From Nitrosomonas sp. Nm51 (GTDB lineage Bacteria > Pseudomonadota > Gammaproteobacteria > Burkholderiales > Nitrosomonadaceae): 64,000 nt of DNA. Both the position numbers and the translations under genes were made by a program. The stretch covers positions 31,414 through 95,413 of the forward strand of contig NZ_FOGH01000007.1 of assembly GCF_900111165.1 (NCBI RefSeq), given 5' to 3'. Below, piece by piece: positions 15,001 to 26,400 of this stretch (positions are counted from its first letter, which is position 1; the number at the start of each line of letters is the position of its first letter). The notes under the pieces are model-generated. The model saw only the letters and a program-made list of their open reading frames with translations. It searched no databases and was not told the origin of the DNA.

Positions 15001-16626
15001 CAGGCCGACAGCGTCAGTACCGATGAGGATACAGTACTAAACGGCAACGTCCTGAACGATAACGGCAATGGTGCGGACAGTGATATTGAAGGTGACGCGT
15101 TATCGGTAACCGCTGAAAACATCACGACTGCGGCAGGCGCGCTGGTGGCGCTAAATGCAGACGGTACATTCAGTTATGATCCGAACGGTCAATTTGAAGC
15201 CCTGAACAACGGAGAGTTTGCCACCGATTCGTTTACATACACGCTGTCTGACGGTGATTTGACCGACACTGAAACCGTTACGGTAACGGTCAATGGCGTC
15301 CCGGCGGAGAATAATCCGCCGGTCGCGCAAGACGATGCGTTTGCAACAGACGAAGATAGCAATGTGGCGGGTAATCTGCTGGCCGACAACGGCAGCGGTG
15401 CGGATTCCGATCCGGATGGCGACACACTGAGTGTCAGCAGCGCCGGTGTGATTGCCACCGCGTTGGGCGCAAGTGTGACGGTCAACGCGGACGGTACATT
15501 TGACTATGATCCAAACGGCCAGTTTGAGACGCTGGACGACACGGAATCGGCTACGGATACATTTGATTACACCTTGTCCGACGGCAATGGCGGCACGGAC
15601 GCAGCGACGGTCTCGATAACGGTGAATGGTGTGAATGATGCGCCGGTGGCACAGGCCGACAGCGTCAGTACCGATGAGGATACAGTACTAAACGGCAACG
15701 TCCTGAACGATAACGGCAATGGTGCGGACAGTGATATTGAAGGTGACGCGTTATCGGTAACCGCTGAAAACATCACGACTGCGGCAGGCGCGCTGGTGGT
15801 GCTAAATGCAGACGGTACATTCAGTTATGATCCGAACGGTCTGTTTGAAGCCCTGAATGACGGGGAGTCTGCCATCGATTCGTTTGCATACACGCTGTCC
15901 GATGGTGATTTGACCGATATGGCAACTGTTGAGGTTGAGGTAAAAGGTGTTGATGATATTGAACCACCAGTTGTTGTTACAATCGGCGATGCGCCACTGC
16001 GCGTTTCCCGATCCAATCCGGATGTGTGGAAAGATGCCTGGACAGTTGAGGCGGTCAGCATTAGCCATAAAGCCGATCTTGAGGATATTGCGGAGATCTG
16101 GAGCGGTGTAACGCTGAATGGCCGCAACGCCGGTGTGTTGAACGGTGGCGATCTCTTTGGCGGCGATCTGGGTGTCAGCGGCCAGTCGCTGGTTTCCAGC
16201 ACCATACGCCAGGAAATCGACGGGACGGAAGCGCTGCGGTTCGACCTGGATCAGGCGGCAATCAGAGTCACTATCGATTTGTCCCGTCTTGACGGCAGTA
16301 CCGCGAACGGTCATTTCGATGCAGGTAGACTGCAGCTGCTGGATAGCGCCGGTGCAGTCGTGGACGAACTGGTTTTCAGTGCCGATGCAGCTTCGCATGA
16401 AAAACAGATTGCCCTGGATTACAGCGCCGGTTTTTCTTCGGTTGTGCTGACTGCAGGCAGTTACAATGGCGCTGATTTCGTTTTCGGCGGCCTGTCCGAT
16501 GCAGCCGGGCAGTATCTGAGCGGCCCGCAGGATTTGGGCAACGGCACCTGGAATGCCAGCGACTATCTGGTGGATGCCGTCGAATTTGAATTCGGCGAAA
16601 TAACGCTTGTGGGCGCAATAGTTTGA
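12058..16626 (+). CDS. Giant surface protein: DUF4347, Calx-beta and cadherin-like repeats
   Basis: A 1522-residue protein. Residues about 14-170 match the DUF4347 domain found at the start of many large bacterial adhesins (motifs LLIIDADV, EIVLVAHA, VYACELAAGEEG, TGAEVAASS). Four Calx-beta domains follow (about 178-640), with the acidic repeat phrases typical of calcium binding. Residues 648-1300 are six cadherin-like domains arranged as three near-identical two-domain units of 217-219 residues. The last ~220 residues form a domain shared with the 3193-residue neighbour. There is no classical signal peptide, so export by a type I or similar system is likely but not shown; no transporter genes are in the window. 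A long calcium-stiffened adhesin is the best reading. Confidence 0.85.
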   Translation: MLQHKPNTENAQKLLIIDADVLDAEILLKDRKPGYQVIRLDPASEPVTQLTDAIHQHAPVQEIVLVAHAIPGQIHFSGGLIGSTQLERHQQQLQAWRKSLSHDAKLCVYACELAAGEEGTNFINLLSDLTGAEVAASSLPVGKTETSWNWDLDCLTKFFEVPIPFSRNSVETYRYTLAPEISIAGTSAIEDGFLEFVVTLSEASLGEVRIPYRTLEDAGTALGNFNDFDEVTNTLVIPAGQTSGTIFINTRADNFDEADESVILELFDPENAVFPNGAGNLRATGVILDNDGSGNDRALFVSQVKMVEGDNGSQQAVFDVQLSEPSSNAITLNYTTSDGSALAGQDYQAQTGSVTFNPGETLKSVAVPIIGDTIAEANEFFNLVVTPTVAIANGVDGAVGTAIIQDDDTSTTMPEISIAGTSAIEDGFLEFVVTLSEASLGEVRIPYRTLEDAGTALGNFNDFDEVTNTLVIPAGQTSGTIFINTRADNFDEADESVVLELFEPVNGVFPDGVETLQATGIILDNDGTGNNLGLFVGNAQIVEGENNFTREVAVPIHLSRPSDQTLTFQYQTADDTAIAGSDYTAQSGTVTFLPGETLTAVHIPVIGDDITENSETFTLTVTPTAAIANGSDGGTGTVTIIDGNESGPNNPPVAQDDAFATDEDTSVSGNVLVDNGNGADSDPDGDTLSVSSTGVIATALGASVTVNADGTFDYDPNGQFESLDDTESTTDSFAYTLSDGNGGTDTATVSITINGVNDAPVAQPDSVSTDEDTILNGNVLNDNGNGADSDVEGDVLSVTAENITTAAGALVTLNADGTFSYDPNGQFEALNDGKSAVDSFTYTLSDGDLTDTETVTVTVNGITDVPVNNPPVAQDDTFATDEDTNVAGNLLADNGSGADSDPDGDTLSVSSTGVIATALSASVTVNADGTFDYDPNGQFESLDDTESTTDSFAYTLSDGNGGTDTATVSITINGVNDAPVAQADSVSTDEDTVLNGNVLNDNGNGADSDIEGDALSVTAENITTAAGALVALNADGTFSYDPNGQFEALNNGEFATDSFTYTLSDGDLTDTETVTVTVNGVPAENNPPVAQDDAFATDEDSNVAGNLLADNGSGADSDPDGDTLSVSSAGVIATALGASVTVNADGTFDYDPNGQFETLDDTESATDTFDYTLSDGNGGTDAATVSITVNGVNDAPVAQADSVSTDEDTVLNGNVLNDNGNGADSDIEGDALSVTAENITTAAGALVVLNADGTFSYDPNGLFEALNDGESAIDSFAYTLSDGDLTDMATVEVEVKGVDDIEPPVVVTIGDAPLRVSRSNPDVWKDAWTVEAVSISHKADLEDIAEIWSGVTLNGRNAGVLNGGDLFGGDLGVSGQSLVSSTIRQEIDGTEALRFDLDQAAIRVTIDLSRLDGSTANGHFDAGRLQLLDSAGAVVDELVFSADAASHEKQIALDYSAGFSSVVLTAGSYNGADFVFGGLSDAAGQYLSGPQDLGNGTWNASDYLVDAVEFEFGEITLVGAIV
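12595..12812 (+). repeat. 218-bp perfect duplication (second copy at 13300-13517)
   Basis: These 218 bases recur without any difference 705 bp downstream, in the first and third Calx-beta domains. The flanking parts of those domains are diverged, which points to recent duplication or gene conversion. Confidence 0.9.
14002..15950 (+). repeat. Three tandem cadherin-like superunits
   Basis: Units begin at 14002, 14659 and 15310 (periods 657 and 651 bp) with the phrase NNPPVAQDD. Each has two cadherin-like domains. The second domain is identical over at least 160 bp between units two and three (14986-15148 and 15637-15799), so copy number is likely to change by recombination. Confidence 0.9.
16471..16613 (+). 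repeat. 143-bp segment shared with the 3193-aa gene (26872-27014)
   Basis: The 3' ends of the two giant genes differ at only 3 of 143 positions here, while the rest of their C-terminal domains is clearly more diverged. This indicates gene conversion or strong selection on the terminal segment. Confidence 0.9.
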
Positions 16627-16667
16627 TGTACGTATCAATTTAAATGACGAACTAAAGGACAATAACA

Positions 16668-17321
16668 ATGAATAGCATTCGACAACTAACCCTATTGATG
16701 TTTCTGATTATTTTTCCGCTGTCGGCCAGCGCGGTCATGCTGGAACAGGCGCCGCTGGATGGCGGGGGCGGCAGCCTGAGCGTCGGCCCGTCCGGCATAC
16801 AAATTGCCACCGACGACTTTCAATTTGCAAATACCGTACTGCTGACCAATATCCGCTGGTGGGGCAGCTACGATCCGGTTGCGCCCGTGACTGAATCACT
16901 TACCGTGCGGCTTTTTGCAGATGACGGTTCAGGCAATCCCGAGACCAATGCCTTTTTTGAAACAACGTTTGCCGGCAATGGCGATAGCAGCGGCGGCCTC
17001 ACCGATCTGTTCGGTGGCACCGTGTTTCAATACGACCTCGGCGTTAATCAGCTGCTGCAGGGCGGCGCTGATTATTACCTGTCTGTATTCAACAATGACG
17101 GCGCTCAGGACTGGTATTGGCTGGAAAGCGCGGCAGGCAACAATACCGGCTGGAGCCGGGCTGCGGACGGCGATGCCTGGAACTTTGATGCCGCCACACT
17201 CAACATGTCATTTCAGTTGACTGCCGGTGTTATACCGGAACCGGCAACCTTGTTGTTGATGACTCTGCCCATGCTGTGGCTTGCTGTTTCGGTCAGGAGA
17301 AGATCGCGCAGTTTGCCATAG
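16668..17321 (+). CDS. PEP-CTERM sorting domain protein
   Basis: A 217-residue exported protein. It has an N-terminal signal peptide (hydrophobic LLMFLIIFPL, cleavage after SASA) and a C-terminal sorting tail of the PEP-CTERM type: the PEP motif in VIPEPATLLL, a hydrophobic segment and a basic end RRRSR. Such proteins are processed by exosortase (EpsH/XrtA) at the inner membrane and end in the extracellular matrix. The middle is a beta-rich domain with many aromatic and glycine residues. AAGGAC precedes the start. It lies between the two giant proteins, 41 bp after the first, followed by a good terminator. Exosortase itself is not in the window. Confidence 0.9.
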   Translation: MNSIRQLTLLMFLIIFPLSASAVMLEQAPLDGGGGSLSVGPSGIQIATDDFQFANTVLLTNIRWWGSYDPVAPVTESLTVRLFADDGSGNPETNAFFETTFAGNGDSSGGLTDLFGGTVFQYDLGVNQLLQGGADYYLSVFNNDGAQDWYWLESAAGNNTGWSRAADGDAWNFDAATLNMSFQLTAGVIPEPATLLLMTLPMLWLAVSVRRRSRSLP

Positions 17322-17344
17322 AACGCGCTTTCACCGCTGCATAC

Positions 17345-17388
17345 AGGCCCCGATTATCAGATCAATTCTGCTAATTCGGGGCCTTTCT
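17345..17388 (+). terminator. Rho-independent-like terminator
   Basis: AGGCCCCGA (17345-17353) pairs with TCGGGGCCT (17376-17384), nine base pairs, followed by TTCT. The T-run is short. It sits just after the PEP-CTERM gene and before the next giant gene, so the two are probably separate transcripts. Confidence 0.65.
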
Positions 17389-17445
17389 AATTGTTTGGAT
17401 TCAGGATGTAAAAAAATAAATTGATTCTATTCATAAGGTGCCGGC

Positions 17446-20400
17446 ATGTTTCAAGACAAAAGAGATAACGGAAACGCACAAAAATTATTGTTTATCGATG
17501 CAGCTATCCAGGATCAGGCAACCCTGTTAAAAGCAGTACGATCTGAGTATCGAATCACCAAACTCAAGTCAGATTGTGATCCTGTTATCCAGATCACAAA
17601 CACGCTTGCAGGCAACGGCTTTGTGCAGGAAATCATCTTGGTTGCACATGCGCGGTCCGGCCAGATCGTATTTTCAAATTATGAATTAGATTCAAACGAG
17701 TTGAGCAAACGCTCAAAAGAATTTGAGGCATGGCAAAAAAGTTTTATCAGTAATCAGACAAAAATTTTTGTTTATGCATGTGAACTGGCTCGAGGTGAAG
17801 TTGGCAGGGACTTTATTCAGCAACTAAAAAACCTGACAGGCGCAGAAATTGCGGCTTCAAGTCTAACGATTGGCCAGTGGGATGGAAAACAAAACTGGAA
17901 CCTCGATTTTTTGACGAAGCCATTTGAAGTTTTGATGCCCTTCAGTGGTGGAACAATTGAATACCCACATTGTTTCGCCCCTGTTGTATCGGTTACAGGT
18001 AATTCCGAGCTTGAAGGAGACGATGAAACGGGTAGTAGTCAGTTTCTAACTTTCGATATTAATATATCAGAACCTTCAACGAGCGATATTCAATTGGGCT
18101 GGCTGGCCAGAGATGACAGAACAAATAGCACAGAAATGGATTATATCGGCTCTGACCAGCTAGTGATTCCTGCCGGAGAAGCTTCCGCATCTATTTTACT
18201 AGAAATTTATGGCGACACTATTATTGAGCCTGATGAACGTGTTGTTTTTGAAGTATTTAATTTGAGTGGTGCAGAATTTGAAAGCGGTGCTCAACGATTG
18301 ACGACAACAGTATTTATACTAGACGATGATAGCGGTTATCGAGATCCTTCATTATTTGTAAACGATATCGAGCTTGTCGAAGGCGATAACGATACCCAGA
18401 ATGCTGTTTTCACAGTGCAACTGTCGCGCCCAAAGACTTTTGATCTAACGTTTGATTACCAGACAGCCGATGGTTCTGCCACAGCAGGATCGGACTATAC
18501 CGCCACCAGCGGTTCACTGATTTTCCCTGCCGGGCAAACTGAAGCTGAAATAACAGTGCCGGTAATTGGAGACACCCTGCTTGAAGCGGAAGAAAGTTTC
18601 AATTTAGTTGTCAGAGCGCAAGGGATATCACAATTTTTTATTGATAATGGTGATTCTCCGGCGGTTGGAACGGCGCATATCATAACCGATGATGCAGCGG
18701 GAATTGCTTCGCAACCGATTGTATCGATACGTGACAGCCGTATTACCGAAATTCAATTTGGTCTGCATATGATGGAGTTCGAGATAATTTTATCCGAGCC
18801 ATCAAGCGGCGAAGTGTCCATGGGTTGGCAAAGTTTGCCTGGAACAGCCAAAATTAACGACCTGGGCATATTCGGTGCTTTAGGCTTTCCAGCAGGTACT
18901 GTAACCTTTTCACCGGGACAGACAACTGCGTTTGTCAACTTTGTGATTCCCGGAGATCCCGACATAGAAGATGAAATTGATGAAAGCCTGTTACTTGAAC
19001 TGTTTAATCCCAAAGGTGCGGAATTTGCCGGGGGTGTAGACCGGTTACTTGCGACAGGCACCATCTTAAGCACGGATAATTTACCGGAATTACGCACTGT
19101 TTTTATCAATGATGCAGAACTGGTTGAGGGAGACAGCGGCAGTCAAAATGCAGTTTTCAAAGTATTACTTTCGCGGCCCGCTGCAACTGATTTGACGTTT
19201 GATTACCAGACTGTCGACGGTTCGGCCACGGCTGGATCGGACTATACGGCCGCAAATGGCGCGTTGACATTTGCAGCAGGGCAAACCGAAGCAGTTGTCA
19301 ACGTAGCTGTTACAGGTGATACGTTGTCCGAAACTACGGAAAGTTTTACGCTATTGGTGCGTCCACAAGCAGGGTCAGACTCTGTACTTGCTGGCGGACT
19401 GACGGTTTTCTCAGCACAAGCCTTAATCGTTGAGGACGACAATACTGCCACCACATTGCCAGTACTTTCCATTCGTGACACTGAAGACACTGAAAAAACA
19501 TCTTTTTTCGGTCCTGGTGGGTTTCTTAAATTTGAGGTTGTTCTGTCACAACCGGCAACGAATGAAATATCGCTCAGTTGGCATGCTTTACCGGGCACAA
19601 TCGATGTGTCCGACATAGAGCCGTCCAATTCGAGTGAGTTTCCTGCGGGAAACCTTGTCATTCCTGCAGGAAATACCACGGCCTTTATCGATCTGCGTAT
19701 TACAGGCGATTTCGATTTTGAGCCAGATGAAAGTGTGTTGCTCGAGTTATATGATCTCACCGGCGCCGAATTTGCCGGCGGCACCGATCGACTGACTGCT
19801 ACAGGGATTATCTTGAATGATGATGGCGATGTGGCTCAATCACGTACCGTATTCATCAAAAATGTAGAGCAGATCGAAGGTAGCAACGCGAGTAGTCTGA
19901 CATTTACTGTTAAGCTTTCACGCCCGGCTTCAACTGATCTGGCATTCGACTATCAAACTGCTGACGGTACAGCAATAGCAGGTGTTGATTACACAGCCGT
20001 TAACGGGATTTTGACCATTCCCCCAGGCCAAACCGAAGCAGCCATCCAGGTTCCGGTGAGTGATGATTTCGATCTTGAATCAGATGAAACATTTGACTTG
20101 ACCCTTACCCCGCAGGGCGGTGGCGATACTGTAACCGCAACCGCTACAATTATTTCCAATGACACTGAGTCCATACTGAATAGAGAGCTTGTCGTCAATG
20201 GCGGCGCGGAAACAGGAGATACTTCAGGCTGGGTTAGCACGGGTATCGATGCTGTACCGACAACACCGAGTTCAGAAGAATTCGGTGATTTTGCTTTTAC
20301 CGGCGGTGCGGGCACGGCTGTACAGACACTATTTCAGTCGGTTGACGTAAGCAACGGCGCCAGTCAGATCGATACCGGACACATACAATCCAATTTCAGT

Positions 20401-23400
20401 ATTTATCTGCAAAGTATTACGAACAATATCGTTACTGATCTTGCCAGCGTTGACGTAACGTTTGTTAACAATTCAGGAGAAACGCTGGATTCTTTCTCGT
20501 TGGTTGATGATGAGAACATTTTTACCGTTGGCATTGGTGAAAGTAATCCAATAAAACAATGGAAATTGTTTTCAGATGTCAGAGCTGTTCCTGCCGGTAC
20601 ACGGTCGATCGAAATACTGTTGACGGCAGACCGAAACGGCGGTATTTCCTCCGATGGTTTTATCGATCAGGTTTCATTGCAACTCGGCGAGGCGCTTGTT
20701 TCAACCGGCGAAGATGCATACGCCACCATCAATGGCTTACCGCTCGTTGTCGATACTGCGACGGGTGTGCTGAATAATGACGCTGGGAATGTCGGGAATA
20801 CCTTGACGGCTACAGTTGTCGACGCACCAAGTCACGGCAGCTTGAATCTCAATACCGACGGTTCGTTTTCTTACGCCCCGGATGCTGGCTTTACCGGTAC
20901 CGATACGTTTACCTATCGTGCTTCTGATGGTGTTGGTTTGAGTACGCCCACCCAGGTTGACATTACGGTTTCACCCATTTCAGTTAGTAGCCCTAGTGTT
21001 TCAGAAGGAAATACAGGAACGCAGCAGGCCGTGTTTTCTATTCAACTAGAACAGCCATTGTCAACTAATTTGATTTTGAATTACCAGACGATCGATGGCA
21101 CAGCCATAGCCGGTGAGGATTATGTTGCCGCTGGCGATAGTGTAACAATTCCAGCGGGCCAAACCGAAACGACGATACAAATCGCAATTAATGGCGACAC
21201 TGATCTGGAAACAGAAGAAACCTTTACCTTGGCTATTACGCCGCAAGGCGGTGCAGAAACTTTCAATGCGGCAGCAACTATTATTGCCGATGATGTCCAA
21301 CAACCACCCGTTGCTGAGCTGGATGCCTACAGTGTTGCCAATGGCGCAACATTAACCGTCAACGTAATTGATGGTGTTCTGACCAATGATACGGATGCCG
21401 AAGGTGATGCTTTAACGGCTGCAGTGGTTGATGAGCCGAGCCAGGGTGTTTTGAATCTGAATGCGGACGGCTCATTTACCTATACGCCTAACGCTGGTTT
21501 TGCCGGCACCGATACGTTCACCTATCGCGCATTTGACGGAACAGACTTTAGTGTACCCGCTACAGTATCCATTACTGTGGATCTACCCGTGATATTCGCG
21601 ATTACCGGTGAACTCATCGTGCCAGACAGCTTGAATCCAGGTGGAACCGGCACGAGTCAGCTGATTTATGAAAACAATTCGTCTACGGCAATACCCGGTA
21701 CACTGGTTTTTGCTCAGGCGATAGGCGGCGGTTTATTGGCCGACTCGCTCACCGGGGATTATTCGGACGGTATTTTTCTGCTCGGGCTTGGCGATGGTGA
21801 AGGTGCGATTCAGGTAGCTGAAACCGGTGCGCTTAGCTTTTCTACTAAAATGGCCGATGCACCGAATGGTTCCATGACGGTGTCGGCTGCCGTTGCCGAT
21901 CCAAGCCAGACGATTGATTGGGCAGCACTTGAGACTCAACTCAAGCCTGAATCAATGTCCGATGCACTATGGCATCGTATTTACACCAATTTCCAGTCTG
22001 AAGTGGGTGCCAATACAGGCGAATTTATTGCCACACTGGCGGAAAACGGCCAATACTTATCTTCACTTGGTGTCCGAAGCGACAGCGCTGCAGCAGCATT
22101 GAGTTTTGAATTGGAACAGGCCGGTGATTTTGGCTCGCTAGTTGAACGCGAAACGGATGGTACAGCAGGCCGTGGCTGGGCTTTTCTGGGTGATTTGCGG
22201 CTCGATATCGATACGGATGGAAACGCCACCCTGCTTGGTTCAACGTTATTAGGCACACTGTTCACGCTGAATGCCGAAGAATCGGCTTATTACACCGTGT
22301 CTTCGTCCGTAGGGCAGACGGTCAGTCTGAGTGGCAATGTACTTAGTGGCGTAGCGCCAACCCGCCCGATATTCAGTATGAATATCAACGGATCGTATAC
22401 CACTGGCGGTGATTTTGACGGGCAATTGATGCGTACGGCTGATGGATTTAAGCTTGAAAATGCACATGGCGATGCGCTGCTGTTCGACCATTCGGGCACA
22501 TTCGTGAAAGCCATCACCGTCAACGGACTGGAAACAATAGCAGCTTACGACACCGCAGGACGAATCACCAGTTTTACCGGGCCAAATGGTAATATATTGA
22601 CGATCAACCATGATGCTGCCGGCAACGCCATATCGATAACCGATACCAACGGCCAGACAATGACGCTCGGTTATAGCGCAGATGGCGATAAACTGGTTGT
22701 TGCAACCGGTGCTGCTGGTACCGCGAATTTTAGTTATGACGGCAACGACCTGAGTCAAGCGATAGCCGCAGGCGGCCCGAATATTGATTTTACCTACGAC
22801 AGTGCGGGACGACTTACATCGGTGTCCGTAGCAGGCGGTATTGAACAAACTACCTTCAGTTATGATTCACTCGGTGGATACACCGTAACCGACGGCGCAG
22901 GCCGTACAGCGCATATCAGTCTCGCACCCGGCGGGCAAGTTGCTGTAATTACCGATAGCGAAGCGGCATCCGCATCATTGCAATACAGCTCACAGGGTAA
23001 ATTGGTCGGTATCGAGTTTCCGGATGGAACAACCGCTGCACTGTCCGTTGACGACCTGGGCCGTCCGACAGCACTCGCCGATGCCAACGGGGCGACACTG
23101 GCTTATGCCTACCATGACAATTTTAACGTGCCTGTTAGCTTTACTGATGCCAATGGTGCAACACGCGCATTTTCTTATAACGATCAGGGTGAAATGGTAC
23201 AAGCAGCCTGGGCGGATGGCACGCATCTGGATTTCGGTTATGACGCCAATGGCCAGATTACGGATTTTTCCAACCGGCGTGGTGAAAGTGTAACCTATGA
23301 TTACGACGCACGCGGACGGCTCACGGCTGAATCTGCGGGCACTTCCGGCGCGGTGAGTTACACTTACGATGCAGCAGGAAATTTGTTGACGGCGACGACA

Positions 23401-26400
23401 AACGAAGGCACTACCGCGCTGACATACGATGCGGCAAACCGGGTTACCCAAATCGAATACCCCAACGGTCGTTCGCTGAGTTATACCTACGATGCTGCTG
23501 GCAACCGCACGTCGATGACCGATCAGGACGGCAACGCGCAGTTCTATCAGTACGATGCCGCAGGGCGGCTGATTAATCTCAGCAACAATGATGGCAGTCT
23601 GGTCAGCTACACCTATGATGCAGCAGGTAACCTGATGCGTGAAGACAACGGCAACGGTACGGCAACCACGTACAGTTATGATGCGACTGGCCGGTTATTG
23701 GAAATCTTCAATCTTGACGCCGTTGGTAATGAAAATTCCCGTATTGTCTACAGTTACGATACCGCAGGACAGCGCACCGGCATGGAAACCGCCGACGGCG
23801 CGTGGACATACGGTTACGATGCTGTCGGGCAGCTCACCTCGGCTCATTTCACATCAACACGCGCTGGATTGGCGGATAAACAGATCGAATATGCGTATGA
23901 CGCAGCCGGCAACCGCATCAGTAAAACGGAAGACGGTGTAACCACACACTACACCACCAATGCACTGAATCAATATGTCACCGCAGGTGGTGCAACGCTG
24001 TCGTACGACGCGGACGGTAATTTAATTACCAAAACCGATTCGAACGGTAGCTGGAATTACATCTACGATCTTGAAAACCGCTTGACTTCGGTGACTACGC
24101 CAACCGGCGATGTAACGCAATATGAATACGATGTCTTCGGTAACCGCTCAGCAGTGATTGAAAACGGTGTGCGTACTGAATTTCTCATCGATCCGTTCGG
24201 ATTAGGTAACGTCATTGACGAATATGCCGCAGACGGCTCACTGATAGCATCCTATGCACATGGACTGGGGCTGGCTGGCCGCATTGCGGGCGATGGTTCG
24301 ACCGCGTATTACGACATTGACGGGGTGGGTTCGGTGATCGGCATCACCGACGGCTCAGGGAATGAAGTCAACCGCTATGGCTATACCCCGTTTGGCAATG
24401 AATTGTTCGAGAGTGAAATCATCGCGAACAGTTTTGAGTTCAATGGTGCGTTGGGTGTGTCGGAAGATGCGAACAATCTGAATTATATGCGTGCGCGGTT
24501 TTATGATAGCGACATGGGACGGTTTTTGTCTGAGGATCCGTTGTGGACGGGGGGTGAAAGAGCCAATTTATATCGGTTTGGCATTAATGATCCCGTTGAA
24601 AATTTAGATCCACTGGGGCTTTTTTCGTTGCGAAAAATTGTCGATGGAATTGGAAAGATTGGAGAAGGAACTCTGTATGCTGTGTCAAGCATACCGCTGC
24701 CAATAGCGGGAACATATTTAGCGATAAAACTTGCACCAACCACAATAAAAAATGCAATCACCTTCAGTCAACATGCATACAAATTTGGACCAGGCGCAGC
24801 TGTAGTAGCTTTACCAACAGAAGCGGCAACTACTGTGGGAGGCGTTGGCCAACTTTACGTTGCTGCATCTTTTTACAACGATCCGCTTGGTTTTGTACTT
24901 AAGAATCTTCCTGGGTTTAAGAGTATTGTTGAAGGTATTCTTGATATAGAAAATGGGCTCGGTATCATCGATGATGAAATACATGCTATTGCTCTGGATC
25001 TGCTTGCAAAATCAGCTGGCGATCCTCATCTTAATACTTTCGACGGCTTTAAATACGATTTCCAAGCCGCCGGAGAATTTACGCTGGTACACGGTATTGA
25101 TTCCGGTCTGGAAATTCAGGTACGTCAGGAGCCGTGGGGAAATAGTAATTTAGTCTCCGTCAATACCGCCGTGGCAATGCAGGTTGGCGACGATGTGGTG
25201 GGCATCTACCGGGGACAACCCAATCCGGTCAATATCAACGGTGAGTTCGTTGCAATTACCGATGGAGAGACGGTGTCAGTCGGTGACGGCTCGATTTATC
25301 GGCAAGGCAATACTTATGTGGTAACCAACGCACAAGGCGATGGTTTCTGGGCGCGAGTCGGCTCGTTTATCAATGTGGCGCCGTTCCTGAGTACGGAGCG
25401 ACAAGGTGAAATTGCAGGCCTGCTTGGCAATGCTGATGGCGATAAAACCAACGACATCGCACTTGCCGATGGCACCGTATTGACTGGCCCGCTGACGAAG
25501 CAAGACCTATACGGCCCATTTGCGGACTCCTGGCGTGTGACGCCGGAAACCTCGCTGTTCGTGTATGGAGACGGCGAATCCACCGAGACGTTTACAATCC
25601 CGAATTTTCCGTTGCGCACGATTTCGGTTAACGACCTTGATCCTGCAGTACGCGCAGCCGCCGAAGAAGCGGTACGCAATGTCGGACTGACCGAAGGCAC
25701 GATCGAATTCGAAAATGCGGTGTTGGATGTGGCGCTTACCGGTGAAATTGAATTCGCGCAAGCCGCATTGGAACTGTTGCAAATCTTCGACCCGTCCACC
25801 GGCCTTGCTTTGACTGTAGGTGAGCAAGCGCAACTGAACGAAGGCGACAATTTCAGCCGCCAGATCAGCTTTACCGATGACGTGGACAGCGGTGATGCTG
25901 ATAGAACATACAGCATCGATTGGGGTGATGGATCGGCGATTGAAAGTGGAGTTCTTACAAGCGATATCCAGCTTTTTGATATGACACATCAATTTGTTGA
26001 TGGTGATGCGAGTTACACAGTGAGTGTGACGGTAGAAGATGGCAGTGACGATATCGCAACGCAGCAGTTTACGGTTAATGTGGACAATGTTGCACCAATC
26101 ATTGCCCTGTCAGGCGCTGCTAAGATCAATGCCGGTGACAACTACACATTGAATCTCGGTGATATCATCGATCCGGGTGATGACACGGTTACCAGCTTTA
26201 TTGTCAATTGGGGCGATGGCAGTTCAGATATCTTCAATTCTGCCGGAGATGTTTCACATATCTACTCAGCAGCGGGCAGCAATACTATCAGTGTCGATCT
26301 GGTTGATGAAGATGGCACCCATGCTAATGCTGGAAGTCTCGCTGTAACAGTTGATTCATCGTCTCAAGCTGAAACCATAAGTATAGGCGATGCACCACTG

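Noticed and set aside
13803..15776. Series of Ser/Leu/Pro-rich minus-strand frames repeated at regular distance
   Set aside because: They mirror the cadherin-like repeats of the plus-strand gene and repeat only because the gene does.
14002..15950. Regularly spaced repeats that could suggest a CRISPR array
   Set aside because: The period is about 650 bp, the repeats are protein-coding and there are no short repeats with unique spacers.
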